From positions 4,446,501-4,510,500 of the forward strand of contig NC_011891.1 in NCBI RefSeq assembly GCF_000022145.1: a DNA stretch of 64,000 bases, given 5' to 3'. Positions 19,220-27,875 of this stretch are shown piece after piece. How positions within the stretch are numbered: the stretch's first letter is position 1; every line of letters starts with the position of its first letter. This DNA is from Anaeromyxobacter dehalogenans 2CP-1 (GTDB lineage Bacteria > Myxococcota > Myxococcia > Myxococcales > Anaeromyxobacteraceae). Below the pieces are notes generated by a model. It saw only the letters and a program-made list of their open reading frames with translations. It did no database searches and was not told the origin of the DNA. Made by a program: the position numbers and the translations under genes.

Positions 19220-20368
19220 TCACAGTTCCATGTATCGCGCAACCGCCTTGTAGAGGTCGACTTCACCACCGCCCCCCGGCTTGAATCTCTCGGACGTGAA
19301 GTCGGAGTCGTTTAGCTGGACGCGCGCCAACGCGTGAGCGAACTCGGGCACCGGAGAGTTAGCGCCTAGCCTCGGGTACAGCTTTTTCAGGACGCGCATC
19401 ATTGCCCGAAAGCCATTGGTCCGATTCAGAATTGCGCCTCGTTCATCCGAGTCCCACGCTGCGGGCCATCGGGAACGGACAGCATCGAAGAACTTCATCA
19501 CGATCTCGCCGATGACTACGTCCCGCTGCTGCAGGAACAGCAACCTGAAGGGATACTCTACGCGCTGCAGGTCATCCGGCGGATTCGGGTCGACGCCTCT
19601 GAGCAGACGATCTCGATCCCCCATCGGATCGCCTGAGATAAAGGACATGAGCGACTCGACAAACGTTGCCTGCGTAAGCCGTTCGCCCACACGCCCCGGC
19701 GTCGCTGTTCCGAGTCTTTTGATTTTCCGAAAGAACGGACTCTTAGGCGTCTGGTCGAGCGCCACCGCGATGTTGTGGCAGGTCCTTTGCGGGCTCCTGG
19801 CTTTTGAGAGCTCGGCCAGGTCGTACGCCAAACTCTTATTTACTTTTGTCTGCGCAAGATTCACCGTCGAGAAGATATACGCCTGGTCCTCGACATCGAT
19901 GTCGACAAACACGCTGACATTCACATCGAAGGGAGGTCCTTGGTAATCCATGAGACCAGCAATCCTGTGTTGCCCGTCGAGCACTCGCGCAATGTTGCGA
20001 TAGTATATTGGCTCTAAACCATTGCCAGGTTCGGGATCGTTCTTCAACGTAAGCACGGAGCGGCTCGGGTCGTACTCAGCGGATCGCGCGTCTACCGCCA
20101 GGATGACGGAGGTCGGAAAACACGCATCGAACGTCTTCACATACGCCTGCAGCTCGCTGACTCGCTGCGGGTTTAGTGGACGCTGGATCCCAAGATAGGT
20201 CTCAACGTCGCGTTCCTTTAGCATCCTGCGCACATCGAAATGCGCAATCTTGCACAAGCGCTCCGAAGGCATCACCCCCGCAAAGAATTGCCCGATGGGC
20301 TGTCGAACAGGGATAGCGGGGAACTCAAACCGAATGCTGCCTTCAGGAGTATTTGTGAGCACTGTCAT
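19220..20368 (-). CDS. DGQHR-domain protein (DndB-like superfamily)
   Basis: A 382-residue protein whose signature VLDGQHRIAGL lies near residue 130; RPLNPQRVSELQAYV before it and STVNLAQTKVNKSLA after it are typical of DGQHR-domain proteins. DndB of the phosphorothioation system, a relative, is a DNA-binding regulator; ParB/Srx-like folds share the motif. ATG at 20368 overlaps the stop of the membrane-protein gene (ATGA), so the two are translationally coupled. GC is clearly below the host average (about 54 %), a sign of transfer. No dnd genes are nearby, so a role with the membrane partner is more likely than DNA sulfur modification. Function unproven. Confidence 0.85.
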   Translation of the reverse strand: MTVLTNTPEGSIRFEFPAIPVRQPIGQFFAGVMPSERLCKIAHFDVRRMLKERDVETYLGIQRPLNPQRVSELQAYVKTFDACFPTSVILAVDARSAEYDPSRSVLTLKNDPEPGNGLEPIYYRNIARVLDGQHRIAGLMDYQGPPFDVNVSVFVDIDVEDQAYIFSTVNLAQTKVNKSLAYDLAELSKARSPQRTCHNIAVALDQTPKSPFFRKIKRLGTATPGRVGERLTQATFVESLMSFISGDPMGDRDRLLRGVDPNPPDDLQRVEYPFRLLFLQQRDVVIGEIVMKFFDAVRSRWPAAWDSDERGAILNRTNGFRAMMRVLKKLYPRLGANSPVPEFAHALARVQLNDSDFTSERFKPGGGGEVDLYKAVARYMEL

Positions 20369-20952
20369 TCACCGTCCCCGACGTGGCGCTGAAACTCGCG
20401 GACAAAATTCGTCTCGGGCGCGCGTAGCGTTCGCTCAGACACCTCCGGGAGACGTAGGCGGTGGTACAACATTGAAACATACCGCAACAGCAGCGCAAGA
20501 AGGCTGAGCGCCACGGAAAGCGCAAACACAAAGGGAACGTCCCTGATGGTGTTTGCTTTCAATAAAGCGAACAGCGCTCCGCAGATAACTACGGTCAACA
20601 CGCCGATCGTCGACAGCGGCAGCTTGTGCGGAAATATCCGCGCGCCGTCCGGATCATGAAGCATCAAGTATAGAGTAGGCGCTAACGTTGAAATCGTGAA
20701 CACGAGGAGCTCACCGTTTCGGAAAGTTGCCACGGTGGTGATAAGAATGCTCTTCTCTTGGACGTCGCTGGTCGCGTACCCAATTAACCCACCCAGCCAG
20801 AACGGTAGAGTCGACCACAAGAGCAGATAGAGCATTTCGTGGAAGGCGGATTCCGCGATTTTGCCCGAAACTTGAGACAAGCTGCCAATGACCCAAGCCC
20901 GCGCGAGTAGGCTCTGTTTCGGCGCTTGCCCTGCAGATGGTGCTTTCGCCAA
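20365..20952 (-). CDS. Four-helix membrane protein coupled to the DGQHR gene
   Basis: 195 residues from a TTG at 20952. Four hydrophobic segments are visible, near residues 42-60 (LLLWSTLPFWLGGLIGY), 82-97 (VFTISTLAPTLYLML), 114-133 (LSTIGVLTVVICGALFALL) and 142-160 (FVFALSVALSLLALLLRYV), with a short charged C-terminal tail. No known family is recognised. It is low-GC like its downstream partner and shares a 4-bp overlap with it. In such pairs the membrane part may be an effector that damages the membrane; that is inference. Confidence 0.75.
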   Translation of the reverse strand: MAKAPSAGQAPKQSLLARAWVIGSLSQVSGKIAESAFHEMLYLLLWSTLPFWLGGLIGYATSDVQEKSILITTVATFRNGELLVFTISTLAPTLYLMLHDPDGARIFPHKLPLSTIGVLTVVICGALFALLKANTIRDVPFVFALSVALSLLALLLRYVSMLYHRLRLPEVSERTLRAPETNFVREFQRHVGDGE

Positions 20953-21058
20953 CGACGTCCTCCTCGCTTGATCGAAATCTATCCGCCTCGGTGTCCTTCA
21001 GCGTCGCCTCGACCGCGTGTAGAGGCGAGCGGTTGCTTCGGCACCGCGGTCATGCCGC

Positions 21059-22006
21059 TCATTGTTCGAACACCCGATCGTTGTGCCAACGCAACAGGGC
21101 AGGATCTGGTCGATCTCGAGCGCTCGCCGGCAGCTGGATCATGCGTCCCTGCAGGGCATAGTACGTCTTGCCGTTCTCGAACTCCTGCCGGAGCCGCGAA
21201 CTCACCTCGAATCTGAACTCGGGCGTGACCGTCACGTATCCGCGATCGAGCAGCCAATGAATGTCGGCCCGTAGCAGGAGGCCGTTGCGGACTTCGTGTG
21301 GGCCGCCCTCGGCGTAGCCTCGAATGTGAGCGACATCGAGGACCGGTAGCGAATGTTCGCCGCTCACAGCACAGGCGCCGCGGTACGCCTGCGTCACGGC
21401 CACCCGGAACGTCCCCTGCCCCAGGCGCGGGTGCATGAGCTGAGGCGATCCGTAGCGCGTCCCGTCCTCGACCTCAGCCCACTGCGCTACCCCCTCGGCC
21501 GCGAGCGGGGCTCGTTGGCCACGAAGCCGATCCAGACACGCCTCCCAGATTCGGCGACCCTCGCCCTGGGCGACGTCATAGCCGGCGCCACGCACGATGT
21601 TCCTGGAGAAGTTGGCGGGCTCCTCGACCCAGTCTTCCTCCGCGAAGAACACCGGCTGGGAGATCATGAGGCAGCCGACCTTGTACTGCTTCGCCGGGTC
21701 TAGGATCTGGCCGCGGCGATACTTCTCGATGCGATTGCACATGGCGCCGAAGTCCGCGGAGCCGTTTCGCTCGCCGAACGCTTCCCAGGCGAGTTTCGCG
21801 GTCACGATCTCATGTCGCGCGAAGAGCCCGAAGCCGCCGATGACGTAGTGCGGCTTCTTGAGACGGAAGAAGAACGGCTCACCCGGCGCGAGCGCCCGAA
21901 AGGCAGTGCCGCCCGAGGGCTGCCAGAAGTTCACGTCCTCGAGTGGCTGTCGTGTCGCGAGGAACGAGAACCAGTCGAAGTCGGTGTTGGCGACGAATCC
22001 CCGCAC
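21059..22006 (-). CDS. HNH endonuclease, putative restriction enzyme
   Basis: 315 residues from GTG at 22006. The C-terminal third has an HNH fold: RGACAVSGEHSLPVLDVAHI, then RNGLLLRADIHWLLDRGYV, with the His/Asn/His-like metal-finger residues. The N-terminal half (KPHYVIGGFGLFARHE) resembles proteins that join a modified-base or PUA/EVE-like reader to HNH nucleases, which would suit cleavage of modified phage DNA; this reading is uncertain. It lies 49 bp after the helicase gene and 106 bp before the membrane-protein gene, all on the minus strand. GC is intermediate. Confidence 0.8.
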   Translation of the reverse strand: MRGFVANTDFDWFSFLATRQPLEDVNFWQPSGGTAFRALAPGEPFFFRLKKPHYVIGGFGLFARHEIVTAKLAWEAFGERNGSADFGAMCNRIEKYRRGQILDPAKQYKVGCLMISQPVFFAEEDWVEEPANFSRNIVRGAGYDVAQGEGRRIWEACLDRLRGQRAPLAAEGVAQWAEVEDGTRYGSPQLMHPRLGQGTFRVAVTQAYRGACAVSGEHSLPVLDVAHIRGYAEGGPHEVRNGLLLRADIHWLLDRGYVTVTPEFRFEVSSRLRQEFENGKTYYALQGRMIQLPASARDRPDPALLRWHNDRVFEQ

Positions 22007-22043
22007 CGGCGCATTGTAGCTCCGGGAGTGAAGGAACGCGATC

Positions 22044-22074
22044 GCGGACCGCGCCCTACCCCGCCCGCAGCGTC
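22044..22074. repeat. 31-bp direct repeat, copy A (overlaps 3' end of helicase gene)
   Basis: GCGGACCGCGCC-CTACCCC followed by GCCCGCAGCGTC is repeated at 26741-26772 in the same orientation with a single 1-bp indel. It encodes the last codons of the helicase on the minus strand. Confidence 0.7.
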
Positions 22075-25000
22075 GCGTACGCCTCGAAGAACGCCGGCGG
22101 GATCGGCGCCTCCAGCTCCCAGGTGATGCTCATGGGCCGGCTGCCCTGGTGCGAGCGATAGCGGACGGTTCCGAGGAACGTGAACTGGTCGTCCACGGTG
22201 GGCCGCGCGAACAGGTAGAAGCGCCAGCCCTGCCGGTGCCCGTCGATGTAGGCCTGTCCGGTGGGTGAGCTCTCGCTGGTCGTGCTCTGCGATTGCCAGT
22301 GAAACAGCGTCGGCGAGATGGCGTAGTCCTCGTACGACGTCGTCGGCGAGAAGCGACCGCTGGTGGACTTGTCGATGGTGACGAAGAAGAGCTGCACCTT
22401 CTGGTCCGTCATCCGGTGCACGCCCTCCATCGAGAAGACGCGCTTCTCGACGGTGGACTTCCCGACGGCGGCGAAGACCTCCTCGCGTGCGTAGGTGCGG
22501 TGAACGGCGAGCGGCCACTCGGGCGGGACATCGGCCACGCGGGCGCCGACGGCGACCCGCTCGTCGAGCACGGCGCAGAGCTGGGCCAGCTCCTCGCGCA
22601 GCGGCGCGCTCGAGCGCACCGGCGCGAGCAGCTCCTCGATCGACGAACCGGAGCCGCTGAAGAGCCGGAGCGCGAGCATCAGCAGGCGTCGGCGGGTTCG
22701 CTCGTCGCTGGCGTCCAGCCGCGCCGTCGGCTCGACGGCGAGCCGACGATACAGCCGCAGCCGCTCGGGCTCGTCGATGTGCGTGAGGTTCCCCATCCGC
22801 CGGGACGTGCGCTCCTCCCCCTCGGGCCCTGCGGCGGGCAGGAGCCCGGCGGCGCGGCGCAGCGTCGTCCAGCCTCGGACGCTGCTCGAGTAGACGTCGT
22901 CCAGCTCGCGGCCGGTCGCGTCCAGGAACTCGCCGAGCGTGATCCGGGGCCGCTCCCGCGCGAGCGCCTTCAGCTCCTGCGCGAGCCGACCCTGGCCGCC
23001 GCGGATCGCCTGCCTCAGGTTGTCGAGCACGATCTCGCGTGCGACGCGCTCGAGCTGGAGATGACATCCGGAGGGCAGCGTCGGGAACCCGCCCTGGACC
23101 GCGCGCTGGAGGTGGCCGCGCGGGATGCCGGTCATCGCGGTGAGCTTTCGATCGAACCGATACTCCGCCCGCTGCTGGCCGATGAAGTCGAGGACGAGCG
23201 CCTGCGTCTTCCCGGGGTGGAGGCGGAGCCCGCGACCGAGCTGCTGCAGGAACAGGGTCGCGCTCTCGGTGGGCCGGAGCAGGAGCAGCGTGTCGACGAA
23301 CGGCAGGTCGACGCCCTCGTTGTAGAGGTCGCAGGTGAACAGGAACGCGACCTCGCCGCGCTCGAGCTTGCGCGGCGCCTCGTCGCGCTCGTCGGCATCG
23401 GTCGCGCCGTGGATGACGAGCGACGGGATGCCGGCCTCGGTGAACCGGCGCGCCATGAACTCCGCGTGCGCGACCGAGACGCAGAAGCCGAGGCCTCGCG
23501 CGGTCTCGGGGTGGCCGTGGAGCTCCCTCAGCTTCGAGACGACCAGGCGCGCCCGCTCGTCGTTGCCGGTGTAGACCTTGTCGAGGCCGCCGAGGTCGTA
23601 CCCGCCTCGCCGCCACTCCACGCCTTCCAGCGAGACGCCGTCGGCGACGCCGTAGTACTCGAACGGCGCGAGGAGCTGCTTCTCGAGCGCGTGCCACAGC
23701 CGGATGTCCGCGGCGACGTGGTGATCGAACCAGCCGAGGACGTCGAGCCCGTCGGCGCGCTCGGGGGTCGCGGTGAGCCCGAGCAGGATCTTCGGCGCCA
23801 CCGCCTCGAGCAGCAGCCCATACGTCTTCGCGGCGGCGTGGTGGAACTCGTCCACGATGACCGTGTGCCAGTAGTCGCGGCCGAGCGCCGCGGGGAGGTC
23901 CTTGCGGTCGAGGCTCTGGATGGTCGCGAACAGGTGCTCGTACGATGCGGGCGTCGAGCCGCCCTTGAGGAGCTCGCCGAAGCTGTGGTCGCGCAGGACG
24001 TTCCGGAACGCGTGCAGGGCCTGCTCGAGGATCTCCTCGCGGTGCGCGACGAAGAGCAGGCGCGGCCGGACGCCGTCCTTCACCTGGGCCGCGTAGTCGA
24101 ACGCGGCGATCATGGTCTTGCCGGTCCCGGTCGCGGCGACGACCAGGTTCTTCCAGCGGCCGTGCTCCTCGCGCTCGACGCGGAGCTTCTCCAGGATGGC
24201 CCGCTGGTACTCGTACGGGCGCAGGTCGAAGAAGAACGGCGTCGCGGCCCCGCGCTCCCCTCGCTCCGACGACAGCGCCGCCTTCAGCCTGCGCACCGCG
24301 TCCGGCTGGTCGGGGTGGTACGGCTCGAACTCGCCGTCCTCCCAGAGCGAGGCGAACGCGCCCCGGAACTTCTCGACGATGGCGCGCGACTCGACCTCGC
24401 TCGCCTTCAGGTTCCACTCGATGCCGTCGGACAGCGCGGCGGACGAGACGTTCGCCGAGCCGACGTACACCGAGCTGAACCCGGTCGCCCGCTGGAACAG
24501 CCACGCCTTCGCGTGCAGCCGGGTCCGGCGCGCGTCGAACGAGACGCGGACCTCGGCGCCGGGCAGCCGCGCGATCGCGTCCAGCGCCTCGCGGTCGGTC
24601 GCGCCCATGTACGTGGTGGTGAGGACCCTCAGCCGCTTCCCGACCCGCGCGAACACCTCGAACGCGCTCCGGAGCCGCCGCCAGCCGTGCCACTTGATGA
24701 AGGACACGAGCATGTCGACCGAGTCCGCGCTGTCGATCTCGGCGGCGATCTCCGCGCCGAGGCGGGGCTCGTTCCGGGCGTGGGTGAGGAGCGTCGAGAC
24801 GCCGAGCGGAACGGTGGGCCGGGCGGGCGCGGTGGGCGGTGGGTGGATGGCGAGGAGCAGCTCGGGAGGGATGACGAGCGAGGTCCCCTGGAGCGCCTCC
24901 GCGTCCACCTTCGTCCTGAGGACGCCCAGCAGCTCGTTCACGATCTCGGCCTGGCTCGCCGGACCGCCGTCCTTCGGGAGCGCCCGCAGCGTCCGCTCGA

Positions 25001-25157
25001 GCTCGGCCGCGAAGTATCGCGCGAGGCGCTCGTGCGCGGCGGCGGCGTCCAGCGGCTGCCGGACGGCGCGCTCGGAGGCGGCGAGCCCCGCGAGCGCGTC
25101 CGTCGTGGAGGTGCTGAGGAGGAGGTCGTAGACGCCGGCGGGGAGGCGCTTCGTCAT
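22056..25157 (-). CDS. DEAD/DEAH helicase with N-terminal phospholipase-D domain and DUF3427-type C-terminus
   Basis: 1033 residues. The N-terminal ~300 residues carry a PLD-type nuclease region: RLHAKAWLFQR near residue 213 and GSANVS just after (HxK...GS/N). The helicase core has Walker A AATGTGKT near 341, the Walker B box DEFHH near 435, LGLTATPERADG, and the C-terminal motif FLQQLGRGLRLHPGK. The last ~170 residues (DQKVQLFFVTIDKST and later) resemble DUF3427 as found in this helicase class. Such PLD-helicase fusions are frequent in defence islands. ATG at 25157. GC is close to that of the host. Confidence 0.88.
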   Translation of the reverse strand: MTKRLPAGVYDLLLSTSTTDALAGLAASERAVRQPLDAAAAHERLARYFAAELERTLRALPKDGGPASQAEIVNELLGVLRTKVDAEALQGTSLVIPPELLLAIHPPPTAPARPTVPLGVSTLLTHARNEPRLGAEIAAEIDSADSVDMLVSFIKWHGWRRLRSAFEVFARVGKRLRVLTTTYMGATDREALDAIARLPGAEVRVSFDARRTRLHAKAWLFQRATGFSSVYVGSANVSSAALSDGIEWNLKASEVESRAIVEKFRGAFASLWEDGEFEPYHPDQPDAVRRLKAALSSERGERGAATPFFFDLRPYEYQRAILEKLRVEREEHGRWKNLVVAATGTGKTMIAAFDYAAQVKDGVRPRLLFVAHREEILEQALHAFRNVLRDHSFGELLKGGSTPASYEHLFATIQSLDRKDLPAALGRDYWHTVIVDEFHHAAAKTYGLLLEAVAPKILLGLTATPERADGLDVLGWFDHHVAADIRLWHALEKQLLAPFEYYGVADGVSLEGVEWRRGGYDLGGLDKVYTGNDERARLVVSKLRELHGHPETARGLGFCVSVAHAEFMARRFTEAGIPSLVIHGATDADERDEAPRKLERGEVAFLFTCDLYNEGVDLPFVDTLLLLRPTESATLFLQQLGRGLRLHPGKTQALVLDFIGQQRAEYRFDRKLTAMTGIPRGHLQRAVQGGFPTLPSGCHLQLERVAREIVLDNLRQAIRGGQGRLAQELKALARERPRITLGEFLDATGRELDDVYSSSVRGWTTLRRAAGLLPAAGPEGEERTSRRMGNLTHIDEPERLRLYRRLAVEPTARLDASDERTRRRLLMLALRLFSGSGSSIEELLAPVRSSAPLREELAQLCAVLDERVAVGARVADVPPEWPLAVHRTYAREEVFAAVGKSTVEKRVFSMEGVHRMTDQKVQLFFVTIDKSTSGRFSPTTSYEDYAISPTLFHWQSQSTTSESSPTGQAYIDGHRQGWRFYLFARPTVDDQFTFLGTVRYRSHQGSRPMSITWELEAPIPPAFFEAYATLRAG

Positions 25158-25290
25158 CGACCGGCGAGGCTAGCACGAAGCGTGCACCGCGCCCTGCGAC
25201 CCCGGTCGCCTTCGACGTCGGACGAGCGGCCGCCGGTCGAGACCTGGCGCCACCCCCTCCGGAGGGGCGGGATCTCGCGGACGCGACGCG

Positions 25291-25324
25291 TGGACACTCT
25301 GGCCTGATCTCGTCATATTATGAC
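25291..25324 (+). promoter_or_regulatory. Promoter with palindromic operator before the wHTH/nucleotidyltransferase pair
   Basis: TGGACA at 25291-25296 and TATTAT at 25316-25321 (19-bp spacing, long) form a plausible promoter. The -10 box lies inside GTCATATTATGAC (25312-25324), a perfect 6-bp inverted repeat around one base. Such a site is well placed for autorepression by the winged-helix protein encoded 36 bp downstream. Confidence 0.55.
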
Positions 25325-25359
25325 TACCTGCCCTGAGGTACTCCACAGGTGGGGAGCCC

Positions 25360-26160
25360 GTGACCCTCGACCTCACGAAAGCGCTGTTTCAATCCCGGAC
25401 ACGCACCGCGTTACTGCAGGCGGTGCTCCGTGACGGCGTCGCCGATTCGCTGAGCGGCCTCGCCAGGCGTACTGGCCTTTCGCAGCACGCGGTCGCGGTC
25501 GAGGTGCAGAACCTGGCGGGCGCAGGCCTGGTGAGGGTTGAGTCGGTCGGGGGCGCAGACGTGGTCCAGGCCAACCGCGATCACCCCGCGCTCAGACCGC
25601 TCGTGCAGCTGCTCTCCATTGCGGCCGCGAGGCCGCTGCGTCGGGACGACCCGGGGCTGCGGGCGTCGCTCGCCCATTTCGCCGGACCGGCGCGGACGGG
25701 GAAGCGGCGGGCACACCCCACGCTCGAGACCACGCTGGCAAGGGGCCTTGCCGCCGCCAGGCGCGAGCCGCCGCTGCTGACGTCGGTCGCGCTCGCGCTC
25801 CTGAGGAATCGGCGCGCGGTCGACTGGGCCGGCCTCGAGGAGGAGGCGCGCAGGCTCAAGGTGAAGCACGAGCTCGTGACGGTGGTCGAGCTGGTGGCCG
25901 AGGTCTCCGGGCGCGCGGAGCTGAGGGCGCACGTCGCTGACCTGAAGGACCGTCGGCGAAGGGCGGTCTCGTTCGTCGTGGACGACTCCACCAGGGCCGC
26001 GCTCGAGGCAGCGCTGCCCGCGTCTGGCCTGAGCCTCGCCGCCACGAGGGCGGCCGCCGCGGAACGTCAGCGCCTGCGGAGGATGGGACCCGCCGCGCGC
26101 GCCCTTCTCGCGCTGGAGCTCGGCGAGCGGTCGCGCGCCCTGCGGAGGGCGCGCCCATGA
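25360..26160 (+). CDS. Winged-helix protein, partner of nucleotidyltransferase (AbiEi-like antitoxin candidate)
   Basis: 266 residues from GTG at 25360 with GGGGAG ahead of it. The N-terminal part (about 10-70) is a winged helix-turn-helix: TALLQAVLRDGVADSLSGLA, RTGLSQHAVAVEVQNLAGAG. The remainder is helical and Ala/Arg-rich with no recognised domain. Its stop overlaps the ATG of the nucleotidyltransferase gene. This order, wHTH then NTase, matches AbiE/MNT-type toxin-antitoxin pairs in which the first protein represses its own promoter; the palindrome upstream fits. Sequence similarity to AbiEi itself is not apparent. Confidence 0.7.
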   Translation: MTLDLTKALFQSRTRTALLQAVLRDGVADSLSGLARRTGLSQHAVAVEVQNLAGAGLVRVESVGGADVVQANRDHPALRPLVQLLSIAAARPLRRDDPGLRASLAHFAGPARTGKRRAHPTLETTLARGLAAARREPPLLTSVALALLRNRRAVDWAGLEEEARRLKVKHELVTVVELVAEVSGRAELRAHVADLKDRRRRAVSFVVDDSTRAALEAALPASGLSLAATRAAAAERQRLRRMGPAARALLALELGERSRALRRARP

Positions 26161-26729
26161 CCGGATTCAGCGCCCGCACGGTCAGGTCCTTCGAGGTGGC
26201 GCGCGAGGCCTTCCGGCTGCTCACTGCGAACGGCATCCAGACCGCGATCGTGGGGTCCGTGGCCGTCGCGGTGCACGGTTATCCACGGGCGACGCGCGAC
26301 CTGGACCTCGGTGTGGCGGTGGTCGCGTTCAAGGTCCTCCAGCCCGCCGCTGCCGAGCTCCGGAAGCTTGGATACGACGTCCACGCCAGCGAGCCCTCGG
26401 TCGACGATCCGGTGGGCGGGATCATCACGGTCTCGGGAGACGACTTCGACCCCATCGAGATCGTGAACCTGCGAAGCCCCGGCGGGCGATACGGGCGGGT
26501 CGCGCGCGAGGCCATCGCGTCCGCGCAGCAGCTCGCTGAGCTGGGTCTGCCCGTCGTCGATCTCCCGCACCTCGTCGCCCTGAAGCTCGTGGCCGGCTCC
26601 AGGAAGGACGAGCTCGACGTCCTCGAGCTCCTTCGCGCGAACCCGGAGAAGGTCGACGACGTCGTCGCCGCGTGCGGGAAGTACCGCCTGAGAAAGCACC
26701 TGGAGCGCGTGCTCGCGACGCCGGACTGA
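26157..26729 (+). CDS. Nucleotidyltransferase-fold protein (toxin candidate)
   Basis: 190 residues. The Pol-beta-like signature is clear: AIVGSVAVAVHGYPRATRDLDLGV, with the GS pair at 33-34 and the metal-binding aspartates at 48 and 50 in RDLDL. A third acidic residue may be in DPIEIVNL. The C-terminal part (LVALKLVAGSRKDELDVLEL) matches the helical tail of AbiEii/DUF6036-type proteins, which transfer nucleotides to target RNA or protein. Coupled to the wHTH gene by an ATGA overlap. Confidence 0.82.
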   Translation: MTGFSARTVRSFEVAREAFRLLTANGIQTAIVGSVAVAVHGYPRATRDLDLGVAVVAFKVLQPAAAELRKLGYDVHASEPSVDDPVGGIITVSGDDFDPIEIVNLRSPGGRYGRVAREAIASAQQLAELGLPVVDLPHLVALKLVAGSRKDELDVLELLRANPEKVDDVVAACGKYRLRKHLERVLATPD

Positions 26730-26740
26730 GTCGGCTGACG

Positions 26741-26772
26741 GCGGACCGCGCCCCTACCCCGCCCGCAGCGTC
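26741..26772. repeat. 31-bp direct repeat, copy B
   Basis: Second copy of the sequence at 22044-22074, with one extra C. It starts 12 bp after the nucleotidyltransferase stop. The two copies bracket 4.7 kb that contain the PLD-helicase and the wHTH/NTase pair. Confidence 0.7.
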
Positions 26773-26836
26773 CCCGGAGCGCGAAGCGCTGGGTCGGGAG
26801 CGCTCGCGAATGAGGACGAGCGGGAGCGCCCCCGCC

Positions 26837-27343
26837 TCAGCTCCGCGCCCCCCGTGCGGCATAGGCGCTCGCGGCCGTGCGCCGCCGGACCAAGGTGTTG
26901 AAGACGAGCGACGGGATGCAGAAGTGCGTGACGCCCACGATCCCCGCGACCGCGGTCAGCGACGCGCCGAGCGCGTAGCCCAGGGCCATCGCGCCCTCGC
27001 GGAACGCGAGCCCGGTCGCGAGGAGCCAGACCGCCGCCAGGCCGCACGCGAACCGGCGCTGGATCGCGTGGTGCGGCAGCGGCCGCGTCCGGGTGAGGTG
27101 CCGGACGAGGTGGTTGTACATGAGGTCGAAAGGATGGAACGGGAGCGCGGCACCGAGCGCCGCGATCACGGCGAGCGTCCAGAGCACGGCGGGGGACGCC
27201 AGGATCGTCCCGGTCGCCATGACGAGCGCGCAGACCGCGGGCGACCATCTCATCCAGGGACCGAGCTCGGTGAGGGTGGCGTCGTCGAGGCCGAGGAAGC
27301 CCTGCGCCTCGAGACGGCAGCGTGTGATGGACAGTGACTGCAT
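26837..27343 (-). CDS. DUF4395-type integral membrane protein
   Basis: 168 residues, ATG at 27343 with GGAGG just upstream. Four hydrophobic segments can be seen (WSPAVCALVMATGTILA, VLWTLAVIAALGAALPF, ACGLAAVWLLATGLAF, ALGYALGASLTAVAGIVG). The sequence FHPFDLMYNHLVRHLT and the RRFACG segment fit DUF4395 membrane proteins. No function is established for the family. It stands alone and marks the return to high-GC host-like sequence. Confidence 0.75.
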   Translation of the reverse strand: MQSLSITRCRLEAQGFLGLDDATLTELGPWMRWSPAVCALVMATGTILASPAVLWTLAVIAALGAALPFHPFDLMYNHLVRHLTRTRPLPHHAIQRRFACGLAAVWLLATGLAFREGAMALGYALGASLTAVAGIVGVTHFCIPSLVFNTLVRRRTAASAYAARGARS

Positions 27344-27431
27344 GGCCTGCCTCCTTCTCCTTCTGCTACATCGGGCCGCCCGCGGGCCCCTCCGGGCGGG
27401 CGGGGCCCCGCGAGCGACCGGAGGCCCTCGC

Positions 27432-27875
27432 TCAGTGGACCGAGGGCGGCGGGCTGGCGAACAGATAGGGGCGCGCGTCCACCCACTGCCATCCGCTCCC
27501 GCTCCGCTGCGCGAGCATGACGACGTGCAGCTTCAGCGTGCCCCTGGAGCCGCTCGGCAGCCTGGCGTTCTGGAGCTCGTGGTCGAGATCCAGCAACGCG
27601 AGGTCGCCCCCGAGGCGCCGCACCGACTGGATCGAGAACTTGGAGGTCGTGCCCTCGAGCACGGTCTCGCAGTCGTGGCGGTAGGTCGTCTCCACGCCGG
27701 ACCGTCCCCGCCCGATCTCGCCCATCGGCGAGATCAGCGTCCCGTTCTCGGTCCAGCAGGCCGCCACCTGCTTCGCGTCGAACCGGTTGAACGCGTCGTT
27801 GAACTTGCGGAGTGAGGTCTCGAGCGACGGCTCCGCGCTGGTGTCCGGCGTCCCCACTGCTTGCGTCGATTCCAT
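27432..27875 (-). CDS. SnoaL-like / DUF4440-type protein
   Basis: 147 residues starting at 27875 behind GGAGG. The region LRKFNDAFNRFDAKQVAACW, then LISPMGEIGRGRSGVE, and the strands ending SGWQWVDARPYLF are typical of small NTF2-like (SnoaL/SgcJ-type) proteins. These include hydrolase/isomerase-like enzymes and ligand-binding proteins; the substrate cannot be predicted. No signal peptide. Confidence 0.75.
   Translation of the reverse strand: MESTQAVGTPDTSAEPSLETSLRKFNDAFNRFDAKQVAACWTENGTLISPMGEIGRGRSGVETTYRHDCETVLEGTTSKFSIQSVRRLGGDLALLDLDHELQNARLPSGSRGTLKLHVVMLAQRSGSGWQWVDARPYLFASPPPSVH

Noticed and set aside
19220-20952. DNA phosphorothioation (dnd) system
   Set aside because: Only a DGQHR protein is present; no DndA, C, D, or E-like genes are seen nearby.
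22293-25307. A 1004-codon frame on the plus strand
   Set aside because: Antisense to the PLD-helicase, which has clear motifs on the minus strand.
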